DNA of 64,000 nucleotides from Flavobacterium sp. MC2016-06 (GCF_009711165.2 NZ_WMID02000011.1:94673-158672), one strand, 5' to 3'; numbered from the stretch's first letter, positions 43,424 through 51,779 are shown. Notes: a model not told the origin generated them from the sequence alone. Translations and numbers: made by a program.

Positions 43424-43549
43424 GATACTTACATTAATTAAAAAATTATTCATAATAAAGTTACTGATTTTTTATGATATAATTATTTATAAGTGCTTGA
43501 AAATAAGTTTTTTACTTTTTATTTAACGTATTGTGTTAATTTGTAAAAC

Positions 43550-45178
43550 TTAAACCTGAATTACGCCCAGATTAAATGGTTTTGTGATAGGAGCATGGTT
43601 TGCAGCTTCAATTCCCATAGAAATCCAAGTTCTAGTATCTAAAGGATCAATAATAGCATCTGTCCATAATCTCGATGCTGCATAATAAGGAGAAGTCTGC
43701 TCGTCGTAACGCGCTTTTATTTTATTGAATAATTCGGTTTCTTTAGCTTCATCGATGATTTCCCCTTTCGCTTTAAGTGAAGAAGCTTCAATTTGTGCTA
43801 AAACCTTTGCGGCCTGTGTGCCGCCCATTACAGCAAGTTCTGCACTTGGCCAAGCAAAAATTAATCGCGGATCATAAGCCTTTCCACACATTGCGTAGTT
43901 TCCTGCACCATAAGAATTACCTACAATTACAGTAAATTTTGGTACGACAGAATTACTCACAGCATTTACCATTTTGGCACCATCTTTTATAATACCGCCA
44001 TGTTCAGATTTTGATCCAACCATAAAACCAGTTACATCTTGTACAAACACCAACGGAATTTTCTTCTGGTTGCAATTGGCAATAAAACGAGTGGCTTTGT
44101 CTGCACTATCCGAATAAATAACGCCTCCAAACTGCATTTCGCCTTTTTTAGTTTTAACTACTTTTCGTTGATTGGCAACAATACCAACTGCCCAGCCGTC
44201 AATTCTTGCATAACCTGTAATCAAAGATTGTCCGTAACCTTCCTTATAAGCTTCAAATTCTGAATTATCGACTAAACGATTAATGATTTCCATCATGTCG
44301 TATTGTTCGTTTCTCGCTTTTGGCAGAATTCCGTAAATGTCTTTTGGATCTAAAGCAGGTTTTTCGGACTTAATTCGGCTGTAGCCCGCTTTATCAAAAT
44401 CACCTATTTTATCTACAATATTTTTTATTTTGTCTAATGCATCAGCATCGTCTTTAGCCTTATAATCGGTAACGCCCGAAATTTCGCAGTGTGTTGTTGC
44501 ACCGCCCAAAGTTTCATTGTCAATAGTTTCGCCAATAGCCGCTTTTACCAAATAACTTCCAGCAAGAAAAATGCTTCCTGTTTTATCTACAATCAAAGCC
44601 TCGTCGCTCATAATAGGTAAATAGGCGCCGCCGGCAACACAACTGCCCATTACAGCAGCAATTTGTGTAATTCCCATACTGCTCATTTGAGCATTATTTC
44701 TAAAAATGCGTCCGAAATGTTCTTTATCAGGAAAAATTTCATCTTGCAGTGGTAAATAAACACCAGCGCTGTCTACCAGATATATAATTGGTAATCTGTT
44801 TTCCATAGCAATTTCTTGCGCGCGGAGGTTTTTCTTTCCTGTAATAGGAAACCAAGCACCTGCTTTTACAGTTGCATCATTGGCAACCACAATGCATTGT
44901 TTCCCTTTTATATAACCTATTTTTATAACAACACCACCAGATGGACATCCGCCGTGTTCTGCATACATACCTTCGCCAACAAAGGCACCAATTTCTATGC
45001 TTTTAGCATTTTCATCTAATAAATAATCTATACGTTCGCGAGCCGTCATTTTACCTTCGGCATGAAGTTTTGCGATACGCTTTTCGCCGCCGCCCAATTT
45101 TACTTTGGCAAATTTTTGTTTTAAATCAGAAAGTAACAGTTTATTGTGATCTTCGTTTTTATTGAAGTTTAAATCCAT
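43550..45178 (-). CDS. Acyl-CoA carboxylase, carboxyltransferase (beta) subunit, methylcrotonyl-CoA type
   Basis: 542 residues with two crotonase-like carboxyltransferase halves. The N half has GKMTARERIDYLLD, GGVVIKIGYIKGKQCIVVAND and DEIFPDKEHFGRIFRN; the C half has FVQDVTGFMVGSKSEHGGII and NSYGAGNYAMCGKAYDPR. The FPDxxHFGRIF segment and GGATTHCEISGVTDY resemble 3-methylcrotonyl-CoA carboxylase beta more than propionyl-CoA carboxylase beta. It transfers CO2 from biotin to the acyl-CoA, probably in leucine catabolism. No alpha (biotin) subunit gene is nearby, so it must be supplied from elsewhere. Confidence 0.88.
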   Translation of the reverse strand: MDLNFNKNEDHNKLLLSDLKQKFAKVKLGGGEKRIAKLHAEGKMTARERIDYLLDENAKSIEIGAFVGEGMYAEHGGCPSGGVVIKIGYIKGKQCIVVANDATVKAGAWFPITGKKNLRAQEIAMENRLPIIYLVDSAGVYLPLQDEIFPDKEHFGRIFRNNAQMSSMGITQIAAVMGSCVAGGAYLPIMSDEALIVDKTGSIFLAGSYLVKAAIGETIDNETLGGATTHCEISGVTDYKAKDDADALDKIKNIVDKIGDFDKAGYSRIKSEKPALDPKDIYGILPKARNEQYDMMEIINRLVDNSEFEAYKEGYGQSLITGYARIDGWAVGIVANQRKVVKTKKGEMQFGGVIYSDSADKATRFIANCNQKKIPLVFVQDVTGFMVGSKSEHGGIIKDGAKMVNAVSNSVVPKFTVIVGNSYGAGNYAMCGKAYDPRLIFAWPSAELAVMGGTQAAKVLAQIEASSLKAKGEIIDEAKETELFNKIKARYDEQTSPYYAASRLWTDAIIDPLDTRTWISMGIEAANHAPITKPFNLGVIQV

Positions 45179-45292
45179 AAGAAATTGATGTTTTTACAAA
45201 ATAGTCTTGGCTAATTTACAAAATCAATTGAAATAAATAAGAATCCTTGTTTTATAAATAAAAAAATCTAAACCGGCTGGATATCGCAGCAG

Positions 45293-45321
45293 CTTTGTCA
45301 AAGTTCAAAACTTTGACAAAG
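45293..45321. repeat. TTTGTCAAAG palindrome, copy 1
   Basis: A 29-bp inverted repeat with arms CTTTGTCAAAGTT and ACTTTGACAAAG around a short spacer. It is the reverse complement of the copies at 45403 and 63917. Its flanks (CGCAGCAG before; TATTTGTGCAACGTCATTTTT after) recur around the copy at 45403 in the same direction. Confidence 0.8.
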
Positions 45322-45402
45322 TTCAAGTATTTGTGCAACGTCATTTTTTAGAAAATACAAATCTATGTTTCTTCTAAATGTGTTAAGAGAATTTCGCAGC
45401 AG

Positions 45403-45431
45403 CTTTGTCAAAGTTTTGAACTTTGACAAAG
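45403..45431. repeat. TTTGTCAAAG palindrome, copy 2
   Basis: Identical to the copy at 63917 and the exact reverse complement of the one at 45293. It starts exactly 110 bp after copy 1. Both copies occupy most of the 319-bp gap between the carboxylase and TetR genes. Confidence 0.8.
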
Positions 45432-45477
45432 CTTATGTATTTGTGCATCGCCATTTTTTTGCTTTAATTTGTTTTTT

Positions 45478-45493
45478 CATACTAACTAGTATT
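45478..45493 (+). promoter_or_regulatory. TetR-family operator upstream of its own gene
   Basis: CATACTAACTAGTATT fits CATACTA-AC-TAGTATG with one mismatch at the end. It lies 4 bp before the TetR start and just past a weak TTAATTTG box (45464-45471), so bound repressor would cover the transcription start: autoregulation. Confidence 0.7.
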
Positions 45494-45497
45494 TTTT

Positions 45498-46088
45498 ATG
45501 TCTAAAGCTTCAAACACACGACTTACAATTCTGCATAAAGCCTTTGAATTGATCTATACAAAAGGATATCAAACCACAAGTATTGATGAAATTATTGCGA
45601 CTACTCAAGTCACAAAAGGAGCTTTTTATTATCATTTTAAAACTAAAGATGAAATGGGAATTGCTATTATTGAAGAGATTCTGAGACCTACAATGATAGA
45701 AAGTTTTATAAATCCTGTAGAAAGTACTGCAAACCCAATTGAAGATTTTTATAATATGATTTCTTATCTACTGCTTGAAGATCCGTTTTTGCAGGTTAAG
45801 TACGGTTGTCCTGTTGGAAATTTAACGCAGGAAATGACGCCTTGGAACACAAAATTCAGCCAAGCACTTTCTGAACTTGTAAACCAATGGATGAATAGGA
45901 TTGAAAAAGCAATCTTAAAAGGACAGGATTCTGGTTTGATAAGAAAAGACGTTAATGGGCAGCAAGTTGCTTTTTTTATAATGTCTGGATATTGGGGAAT
46001 TAGAAATTTTGGAAAGCTTCAAGATGATAACTCGTGTTATGTTGTTTATTTGAAAGAGTTTAGAAATTATTTAAATACTTTAAAATAA
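45498..46088 (+). CDS. TetR/AcrR family transcription regulator
   Basis: 196 residues. The N-terminal HTH (residues ~10-55) has the TetR pattern AFELIYTKGYQTTSIDEIIATTQ, VTKGAFYYHFKTKDEMG. The C-terminal ligand domain (TQEMTPWNTKFSQALSELVN) resembles the NemR/YxaF group, which often sense electrophiles, but the inducer is unknown. Two matching operators, one before its own gene and one before the two-gene unit at 46158, define a local circuit. Confidence 0.88.
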   Translation: MSKASNTRLTILHKAFELIYTKGYQTTSIDEIIATTQVTKGAFYYHFKTKDEMGIAIIEEILRPTMIESFINPVESTANPIEDFYNMISYLLLEDPFLQVKYGCPVGNLTQEMTPWNTKFSQALSELVNQWMNRIEKAILKGQDSGLIRKDVNGQQVAFFIMSGYWGIRNFGKLQDDNSCYVVYLKEFRNYLNTLK

Positions 46089-46103
46089 ATTTTAATTCTA
46101 AAA

Positions 46104-46136
46104 CATACTAACTAGTATGTTTTTTAAATATATTTG
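46104..46136 (+). promoter_or_regulatory. TetR-family operator plus -7 box of the 46158 operon
   Basis: A perfect 16-bp operator CATACTAACTAGTATG (46104-46119) has arms of 7 bp around AC. A TATATTTG box follows at 46129-46136, centred 21 bp after the operator centre, so the operator covers the upstream promoter region. It predicts repression of the two genes that follow. Confidence 0.75.
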
Positions 46137-46157
46137 CATTGTCTTAATCAAAAAACA

Positions 46158-46616
46158 ATGTACCCAACGCTATTATTTTGCCATTCGTTATTGCGATGGT
46201 TTGTTTTAGGAAGTTTATTATACTCCATTTATGTCGCTTACAAAGGTTATTCATTGCAATTGCCTTTTACCAAGAAAGACAATCTAGTCAGACATTGGAC
46301 GGCTACAATTGCGCATATTCAATTGATTTTTGGAATCTTAATTTATGTACAAAGTCCGATAGTAAGATACTTTTGGAAAAATTTTAAAGAAGCCATTCAA
46401 AATTTAGATGCTGCTTTTTTTGGAGTTCTTCATATTGTATTGATGCTGACTGCGATTGTTTTAATCACAATTGGATCGGCTTTAGCCAAAAGAAAACCAG
46501 CAGATCGTGATAAATTCAAGACTATGCTTTTTTGGTTTTCAATTGCCTTAATCATCATTTTTATTGCCATTCCGTGGCCGTTTTCATTCTTAGCAAACAG
46601 ACCTTATATTAGATAA
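46158..46616 (+). CDS. Unrecognised four-helix membrane protein under TetR control
   Basis: 152 residues from ATG 46158 (MYPTLLFCHSLLRWFVLGSL). There are four membrane helices (~5-25, ~45-65, ~85-108, ~125-145) with conserved-looking His (CHSLLRW, RHWTATIAHIQ, FGVLHIVLM) that could bind heme as in cytochrome b561-like proteins. That is a suggestion from His spacing, not a family match. It is the first gene of a two-gene unit directly downstream of a TetR operator. Confidence 0.65.
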   Translation: MYPTLLFCHSLLRWFVLGSLLYSIYVAYKGYSLQLPFTKKDNLVRHWTATIAHIQLIFGILIYVQSPIVRYFWKNFKEAIQNLDAAFFGVLHIVLMLTAIVLITIGSALAKRKPADRDKFKTMLFWFSIALIIIFIAIPWPFSFLANRPYIR

Positions 46617-46621
46617 ACATT

Positions 46622-46933
46622 ATGAAAAATTTACTACAGACAAATATTGGAAGATTACGAATCATTGGTTTCTTAGAAGGAACTTCACTTATAACATTAT
46701 TTTTTATCGCGGTTCCTTTAAAATATATTTTTGGAATGCCTTTTCTAACCAGACCTGTCGGAACAATACATGGCACTTTGTTTCTGCTTTTTATTTTTAA
46801 TGCACTGAGCGTGGGCGTAGAGCAAAACTGGAAATTTAAAGATACTACTTGGAAAGTGCTTTTGGCGTGTATAATTCCGTTTGGTACCTTTTATATTGAT
46901 ACTAAAATTTTAAGTAAAATAAAGATTGAATAA
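46622..46933 (+). CDS. DUF3817 family membrane protein
   Basis: 103 residues with three helices: IIGFLEGTSLITLFFIAVPL, TIHGTLFLLFIFNALSVG and VLLACIIPFGTFYID. The KYIFGMP and GTIHGTLF signatures match DUF3817 (YdzA-like integral membrane proteins). It lies 5 bp after the 46158 gene, so both are co-transcribed under TetR-type control. Function unknown. Confidence 0.8.
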   Translation: MKNLLQTNIGRLRIIGFLEGTSLITLFFIAVPLKYIFGMPFLTRPVGTIHGTLFLLFIFNALSVGVEQNWKFKDTTWKVLLACIIPFGTFYIDTKILSKIKIE

Positions 46934-46958
46934 TATGATTTTGTTTGTGTTGTTTTTT

Positions 46959-47098
46959 AAACACATAGAAACATAGGTTTTATTTATAATGAAGAAATAT
47001 AAAAAAGAAACACATTTCTTTCACATTGTCTGCTATGTGTGTTTCAAATAAGTGAAACGCCTTTTTTAGAACTTACAAAATCTATGTTTCTATGTGTT
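46959..47098. repeat. Long inverted repeat with ACACATAGAAACATAG ends
   Basis: Outer 17-bp arms (46959-46975 and 47082-47098) are perfect inverted repeats of AACACATAGAAACATAG. The ~106-bp interior holds further short complementary blocks. A weaker CTATGTTTCTTCTAAATGTGTT relative lies at about 45363-45384. Intergenic, after the DUF3817 gene. Confidence 0.7.
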
Positions 47099-47149
47099 AA
47101 AAAAATAGCACCCTAATAGTTTAAAATATAATTGTAAAAAACTTAATAA

Positions 47150-47356
47150 ATGGTTTTAGTGTTTAAAACAAATGTCAATACAGTTTCTAAAGTAAAAAAG
47201 ATTGCTCCAAAATTGAATAAGCTGTTTCCAAAAACAAAATGGAACTTTGATTTGGAGGATTGCGATAATATTCTGCGATTTGAAACGGAACATAATATTA
47301 TAACCGAGATTGTTATTTTAATGAAGCTTGTAGGTTTTGAATGTGAAGCTTTGTAG
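47150..47356 (+). CDS. Small HMA-like-sized protein, unrecognised
   Basis: 68 residues with no signal peptide. The layout is beta-alpha-beta-beta-alpha-like: VLVFKTNVN, VSKVKKIAPKLNKLF, KWNFDLEDCDNILRFET, ITEIVILMKLVGFECEAL. Size and pattern recall ferredoxin-like heavy-metal-binding folds, but the metal CxxC is missing. Similar short proteins are common in flavobacteria. A bidirectional terminator follows. Confidence 0.6.
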   Translation: MVLVFKTNVNTVSKVKKIAPKLNKLFPKTKWNFDLEDCDNILRFETEHNIITEIVILMKLVGFECEAL

Positions 47357-47384
47357 TGATATTTTGAGTTGTGAATAGAGCAAA

Positions 47385-47412
47385 AAAAACAGAAGCGAAC
47401 TTCTGTTTTTGT
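47385..47412. terminator. Bidirectional terminator
   Basis: A perfect 11-bp stem (AAAAACAGAAG 47385-47395, CTTCTGTTTTT 47400-47410) with a GCGAA-type loop, between the 47150 gene and the convergent lpxD-like gene. Confidence 0.85.
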
Positions 47413-47431
47413 ATATAATATATTGTTTGAA

Positions 47432-48430
47432 TTATTTTTTAGAATCGCAAACCATTCTTTTTAGAATTGCCCATTGTTTTAAAGCATCACGAGCTTCAAC
47501 AGCTGGATAACCTAACATTGTTTTTCCTGCAGGAACATCGCCTACAACTCCAGATCCAGCTCCAACAATAGCACCGTCACCAATAGTAGTATGATCTTTT
47601 ATAGAAGCGCTTCCGCCAATAATTACACCATTTCCTAAAGTTACAGAACCTGCCAAACCACTGTTTCCAGCCATAATACAGAACTTACCTAATTTGCTAT
47701 TGTGTCCGATTTGAACAAGATTGTCAATTTTACAACCATCTCCAAGTACAGTTGAGCTAAATTTACCACGGTCAACGCAAGTATTTGCTCCAATTTCTAC
47801 ACCGTTTCCGATGATTACATTTCCGATTTGTGGAATTTTTACCAACCCTTTTTCAGAGCATGGGCGGAATCCAAATCCATCAGCACCAATAGTTGCATTT
47901 GGGTGAATAATGCAATCTGTACCAATATGGCAACGTTCACGAACAACAGTTCCTGACCAGATTATGGTATTTTTACCAACAGTAGATTCATCTAAAATAG
48001 TCACATTTGGATAAATAGTTGCATGTGCTCCAATTTCTACTTTTGGACCAATATAACAACCAGCGCCAATTCGAGCTCCTTCGCCAATAACAGCAGTTTC
48101 ATCTATAACAGCAGTTCTATGTATGTCATTGTGAAATAATGGAGTAGGAGGTGCAAAAAGTGCTAGAATTTGAGACATAGCTAAATCGGCGTTTTTTACT
48201 TTAATAAAAGCGCGATTATCTCCTGGCTCAATTGAGATGTCTTCATTTACTACTGCAATAGAAGCTTTTGAAGATTCCCAGTATTTTTCATATTTTTTGT
48301 TTCCTATAAACGAAATTTCGGAAGTTGTGGCTTTTTCCAATTGTTCTGTTGCAGTAATACTTTGAGAAGTAGTGCCATAAATAACACCTTGTATAACTTC
48401 GTTAATTTCTTGAATTGAATAGGATTTCAT
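47432..48430 (-). CDS. lpxD: UDP-3-O-acylglucosamine N-acyltransferase
   Basis: 332 residues. Adds the N-linked hydroxyacyl chain to UDP-3-O-acyl-GlcN in lipid A synthesis. The N-terminal ~100 residues are the uridine-binding domain (TSEISFIGNKKYEKYWE). The rest is a left-handed beta-helix of hexapeptide repeats, with the catalytic His region DNLVQIGHNSKLGKFCIMAG and GADGFGFRP. The C-terminal helix ends PAVEARDALKQWAILKRM. Flavobacteria often carry a second lpxD-like gene, so this may be the paralogue. The start is ATG 48430. Confidence 0.88.
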   Translation of the reverse strand: MKSYSIQEINEVIQGVIYGTTSQSITATEQLEKATTSEISFIGNKKYEKYWESSKASIAVVNEDISIEPGDNRAFIKVKNADLAMSQILALFAPPTPLFHNDIHRTAVIDETAVIGEGARIGAGCYIGPKVEIGAHATIYPNVTILDESTVGKNTIIWSGTVVRERCHIGTDCIIHPNATIGADGFGFRPCSEKGLVKIPQIGNVIIGNGVEIGANTCVDRGKFSSTVLGDGCKIDNLVQIGHNSKLGKFCIMAGNSGLAGSVTLGNGVIIGGSASIKDHTTIGDGAIVGAGSGVVGDVPAGKTMLGYPAVEARDALKQWAILKRMVCDSKK

Positions 48431-49151
48431 CAATGTGTAAAATTGTTTGTGGGGTTAATTTTCGCCAAATAAAACCAATTAGATTTAAATTACCTAATCT
48501 TATTTTTAAGTTTTTTAAATAGTGTTTAAAATAATAGCCGAAATATTACAATTTTAACAGCAAACCTACTAATTTATTAACTCTTTTCTATTTTTTGTGT
48601 AGTACATTAATTTTAGAATTTCTTTTAATTTGCGTATTTGTAAGTATTTAATTTACTGTAAAATAGATTGTAATTTAGATATTACCTTGTTGATTTCCAT
48701 ATAGCTGTATTTTTTTAAATTGATTTATTACAAGGCTTCAGTGTGATAAATTGCTTGTTTTTTGGGTTAAAAATGTAAGATAAAAAAGTACTTGATTTTG
48801 TATAATTTGATTTTGATATGAATTTTGTTGAATACAATTTTAGAGTTCATTATGTAAAAAATTAAAATAGAAATATTGGCATTAAAAATCTTTTTTGATA
48901 AAATTTTCGATTTCCTTTTTTTGGGATAATTATTAGTAAGAGAACTTTTAATAATGGTATTTCTTCTCTAAATTTTGGGGATGTTATTTATTGTAAAGTT
49001 TTGCCTATCTGCTTATTAAAAAAATAAATTTTTCAATTCAATTTTTTTGAATGATAATCGGGGCAATAATTTTGAATTTAAATTTTAAGAGACACCAATT
49101 TGTTTTTTGTAATTTTACAGTATACTGAAATAACGAATTAAAAGAGTAAAA
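48431..49151. other. 721-bp gap without a recognisable gene
   Basis: The longest gene-free stretch in the window. It is very AT-rich and I see no good open frame on either strand, no strong hairpin and none of the repeats found in other gaps. It contains the start regions of the divergent lpxD and HD-domain genes. A small RNA or a decayed gene cannot be excluded by reading. Confidence 0.45.
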
Positions 49152-49742
49152 ATGTTCCCAGAAAAATTATTAAAACAAATTGATTTTATTAAAGAGATTG
49201 ATAAAATAAAATACATTCAGAGAAAAACGAAACTTTTTAACAGCGATAGAAATGAAAATGATGCCGAACACAGCTGGCATTTGGCTGTAATGGCAATTGT
49301 TTTGGCAGAACATTCTAATGAAGCTATTGACGTTTTAAAGGTGGTAAAAATGGTATTGATTCATGATATTGTCGAAATTGATGCAGGAGATATCTTTATT
49401 TATGATACTCAAAAAAGTCATGATAATACAGATGAAGAACGTTTGGCTGCTAATCGAATTTTTGGATTGCTTCCAGAAGAGCAAGCGCAAGATTTCATTA
49501 AAATCTGGGAAGAATTTGAAGCTGGAGAAACGAATGAAGCAAAGTTTGCCAAATCTATGGACAGGCTGGAGCCACTCTTGCAAAACACATCGAATAACGG
49601 AGGAACTTGGAAAGAGTTTGATGTGAAATACGATAAGGTGTACGAGAAAAAATCGGTGATAAAAGAAGGGTCAAAACATATCTGGGATTATGCAGAAAAA
49701 CTGATTGATGAAAGTGTCGAAAAAGGAATTTTGAACAAGTAA
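49152..49742 (+). CDS. HD domain phosphohydrolase (YfbR/HDDC2-like)
   Basis: 196 residues with an HD-fold metal-dependent phosphohydrolase. The N-terminus has FNSDRNENDAEHSWHLAVMA (first His plus AEHSW) and VKMVLIHDIVEIDAGD (the HD motif and EIDAGD). The last Asp lies in AKSMDRLEPLLQ. The pattern fits HD_3 proteins such as 5'-deoxynucleotidases. The substrate is not shown by sequence. Monocistronic. Confidence 0.88.
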   Translation: MFPEKLLKQIDFIKEIDKIKYIQRKTKLFNSDRNENDAEHSWHLAVMAIVLAEHSNEAIDVLKVVKMVLIHDIVEIDAGDIFIYDTQKSHDNTDEERLAANRIFGLLPEEQAQDFIKIWEEFEAGETNEAKFAKSMDRLEPLLQNTSNNGGTWKEFDVKYDKVYEKKSVIKEGSKHIWDYAEKLIDESVEKGILNK

Positions 49743-49748
49743 GAATAA

Positions 49749-49784
49749 AAAAAGCGATTCACTTTATAGAAGGAATCGCTTTTT
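49749..49784 (+). terminator. Terminator of the HD-domain gene
   Basis: A 12-bp stem (AAAAAGCGATTC, GAATCGCTTTTT) with a 12-nt loop, 6 bp after the stop. It can also serve the convergent msrB gene. Confidence 0.85.
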
Positions 49785-49802
49785 AGATAATATAAAATCT
49801 AA

Positions 49803-50249
49803 TTACTCTTTTATTTTAGAAAGAGAAATAGCATTAATGCAGTAACGTAAACCACTTGGTTCTGGTCCATCAGGAAAAATGTGTCCTAAATGCGCATCAC
49901 AAGTATTGCAAACCACCTCAACACGAATCATTCCGTGCGATTTGTCGGCATGATAAGCGATCGCATTTTCTTTTAACGGCTGCGTAAATGACGGCCATCC
50001 TGTTCCAGATTCAAATTTTTCGCTTGCATCAAAAAGTAAAGTACCGCAGCATTTACATTCGTAGATTCCAGGATCAAATAAACTGCACAATTCAGAACTA
50101 AAAGATCTTTCAGTGCCTTTTAAACGGGTTACCTGAAATTCTTCAGGAGTTAAAAGTTGTTTCCATTCTTCTTCCGTTTTCTCCACTCTTTTATCAGGAG
50201 TTGGATTTCCTTTATTTGTAAAATGAATTACATCTGCCCATTTAATCAT
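49803..50249 (-). CDS. msrB: Peptide-methionine (R)-S-oxide reductase MsrB
   Basis: 148 residues. Reduces R-methionine sulfoxide in proteins. Zn-binding Cys pairs lie in YECKCCGTLLF and VCNTCDAHLGH. Also present are SGTGWPSF and the catalytic Cys in GLRYCINAISL. The N-terminal WKQLLTPEEFQVTRLKGTE is typical. No signal peptide, so the enzyme acts in the cytosol. Confidence 0.94.
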   Translation of the reverse strand: MIKWADVIHFTNKGNPTPDKRVEKTEEEWKQLLTPEEFQVTRLKGTERSFSSELCSLFDPGIYECKCCGTLLFDASEKFESGTGWPSFTQPLKENAIAYHADKSHGMIRVEVVCNTCDAHLGHIFPDGPEPSGLRYCINAISLSKIKE

Positions 50250-50416
50250 AATAATTGTTTTTTTAATATGAAGATTTTTTATTCACCATAAAGATATTAA
50301 GGAAAATTAAGTTTTGCTCTTAATCTAACTTAATATCTTAATGGTAAAAAGTACTATTTAATTGTTTTAGAAGTCGTCTTCTAAGGCATTACGAAAAATT
50401 AAGTTTTATTCTTAAT

Positions 50417-50620
50417 CATTGATGTCCGATAAAACTTTTCTAAGAACATGCTAACTGCCATTTAGACTAGGTTTTGGAATTATTCTAAAAAAATCCGTTT
50501 TTTATCAGCGTCTTTACGAAGTAAATCTGTTTTATCCGTGTCTCAACTCAAATGCAGTATTAGAACACAGATAAGACTGATTCGCTATCGCGAAGACGCA
50601 GATTTACTAGGATTTTTTTT
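50417..50620 (+). repeat. Dispersed ~204-bp intergenic repeat, copy 2
   Basis: Matches 14308-14510 in the same orientation over its full length, with scattered substitutions and few indels. It starts CATTGATGTCCGATAAAA and keeps the central AAAAAATCCG..., TCTTTACGAAGTAAATC and ATTCGCTATCGCGAAGACGC blocks. A simple ATCTAACTTAATATCTTAAT direct repeat brackets it (about 50323-50342 and 50644-50663). It occupies half of the 431-bp msrB-prfB gap. Confidence 0.85.
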
Positions 50621-50680
50621 TACTCGGACAATAATCGTTCTTAATCTAACTTAATATCTTAATTGTTAAAAAAAAACAAT

Positions 50681-51779
50681 TTATTCTTCCTCTTTTTGTC
50701 CCATCATCATTAAAAATGCTTTTAGGAAAGGATCAATATTTCCGTTCATAACGCCGTCAACATCGCTGGTTTCGTAACCTGTACGAACGTCTTTTACTAA
50801 TTTATAAGGCTGCATAACGTAATTACGTATTTGCGAACCCCATTCGATTTTCATTTTTCCAGCTTCAATATCTGCACGCTGTGCCTGTTGTTTTTTCAAT
50901 TCGATTTCGTACAACTGAGAACGTAACATCTGCATAGCACGCTGTCTATTATCTTGTTGCGAACGTGTTTCTGAACATTGAATCTGAATTCCGGTTGGCT
51001 TGTGTACCAATTGTACTTTAGTTTCAACCTTGTTCACATTTTGCCCTCCAGCACCACTTGAGCGAGAAGTTGTAATTTCGATATCGGCAGGATTAATGTC
51101 AATTTCGATACTGTCATCTACCAACGGATAAACATAAACAGATACAAATGAAGTATGACGTTTAGCATTACTGTCAAAAGGTGAAATTCGCACCAAACGA
51201 TGTACGCCGTTTTCTCCTTTTAAATACCCAAAAGAATAATCACCCTCAAACTCTAAAGTTACGGTTTTAATACCTGCAACCTCGCCCTCCTGAAAGTTAA
51301 GTTCTTTAATTTTATAACCATAACTTTCTCCCCACATCATGTACATACGCATTAACATACCAGCCCAGTCACAACTTTCAGTTCCGCCCGCTCCGGCTGT
51401 AATTTGTACAACTGCGCTTAGGCTGTCACCTTCGTCAGAAAGCATGTTTTTAAATTCGATGTTTTCGATATGCGCTTGAGTAGTGTTATAATGCTCACTA
51501 AGTTCTTCTGAAGAAAGTTCTCCTTCTTTATAAAAATCATAAGCAAGCTGTAACTCGTCTGTAAGTTCGATGGCTTTATTGTAATCTTCGATCCATTTTT
51601 TCTTGTTTCGAAGGTTCTTTACAATAACTTCAGCTTCTTTCGCATTGTTCCAAAAGTCGGGTGCAAAGGTTTTTTCTTCCTCGTTAGCAATTTCAATTAG
51701 TTTGGCATCAACGTCAAAGATACCTCCTCAACGCACCAAGGCGCTCCACAATACCTTTTATTTGTTCGGTAGTTGTCAT
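50681..51779 (-). CDS. prfB: Peptide chain release factor 2, made by programmed +1 frameshift
   Basis: RF2 reads UGA and UAA stop codons. The first frame runs from ATG 51779 for 21 codons to CTT, then an in-frame TGA at 51716-51714. Skipping the T at 51716 puts the ribosome in the frame that continues to 50681, giving 365 aa, the standard RF2 length. The codon-recognition tripeptide SPF ([13 protein letters not shown]) and the catalytic GGQ ([13 protein letters not shown]) are both present. The frameshift site is the conserved RF2 autoregulatory one: low RF2 favours the shift. A reading that starts at an internal ATG (51445) would lose the N-terminal domain. Confidence 0.95.
51713..51728 (-). 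promoter_or_regulatory. prfB programmed-frameshift signal
   Basis: On the - strand: AGGAGGTATCTTTGAC. It combines an internal Shine-Dalgarno (AGGAGG), a 3-nt spacer (TAT), the slippery CTT codon and the in-frame TGA followed by C, as in E. coli RF2 (which has AGGGGG). Confidence 0.93.

Noticed and set aside
45179..45292. Search for tRNA, rRNA or riboswitch structures in the gaps
   Set aside because: No cloverleaf, TTCRA loop or known aptamer core seen in any gap; the structure present is explained by repeats and terminators.
50681..51445. A shorter release factor starting at an internal ATG (51445)
   Set aside because: The upstream frame joined by the conserved recoding site gives the exact RF2 length and the N-terminal domain; 51445 is internal.
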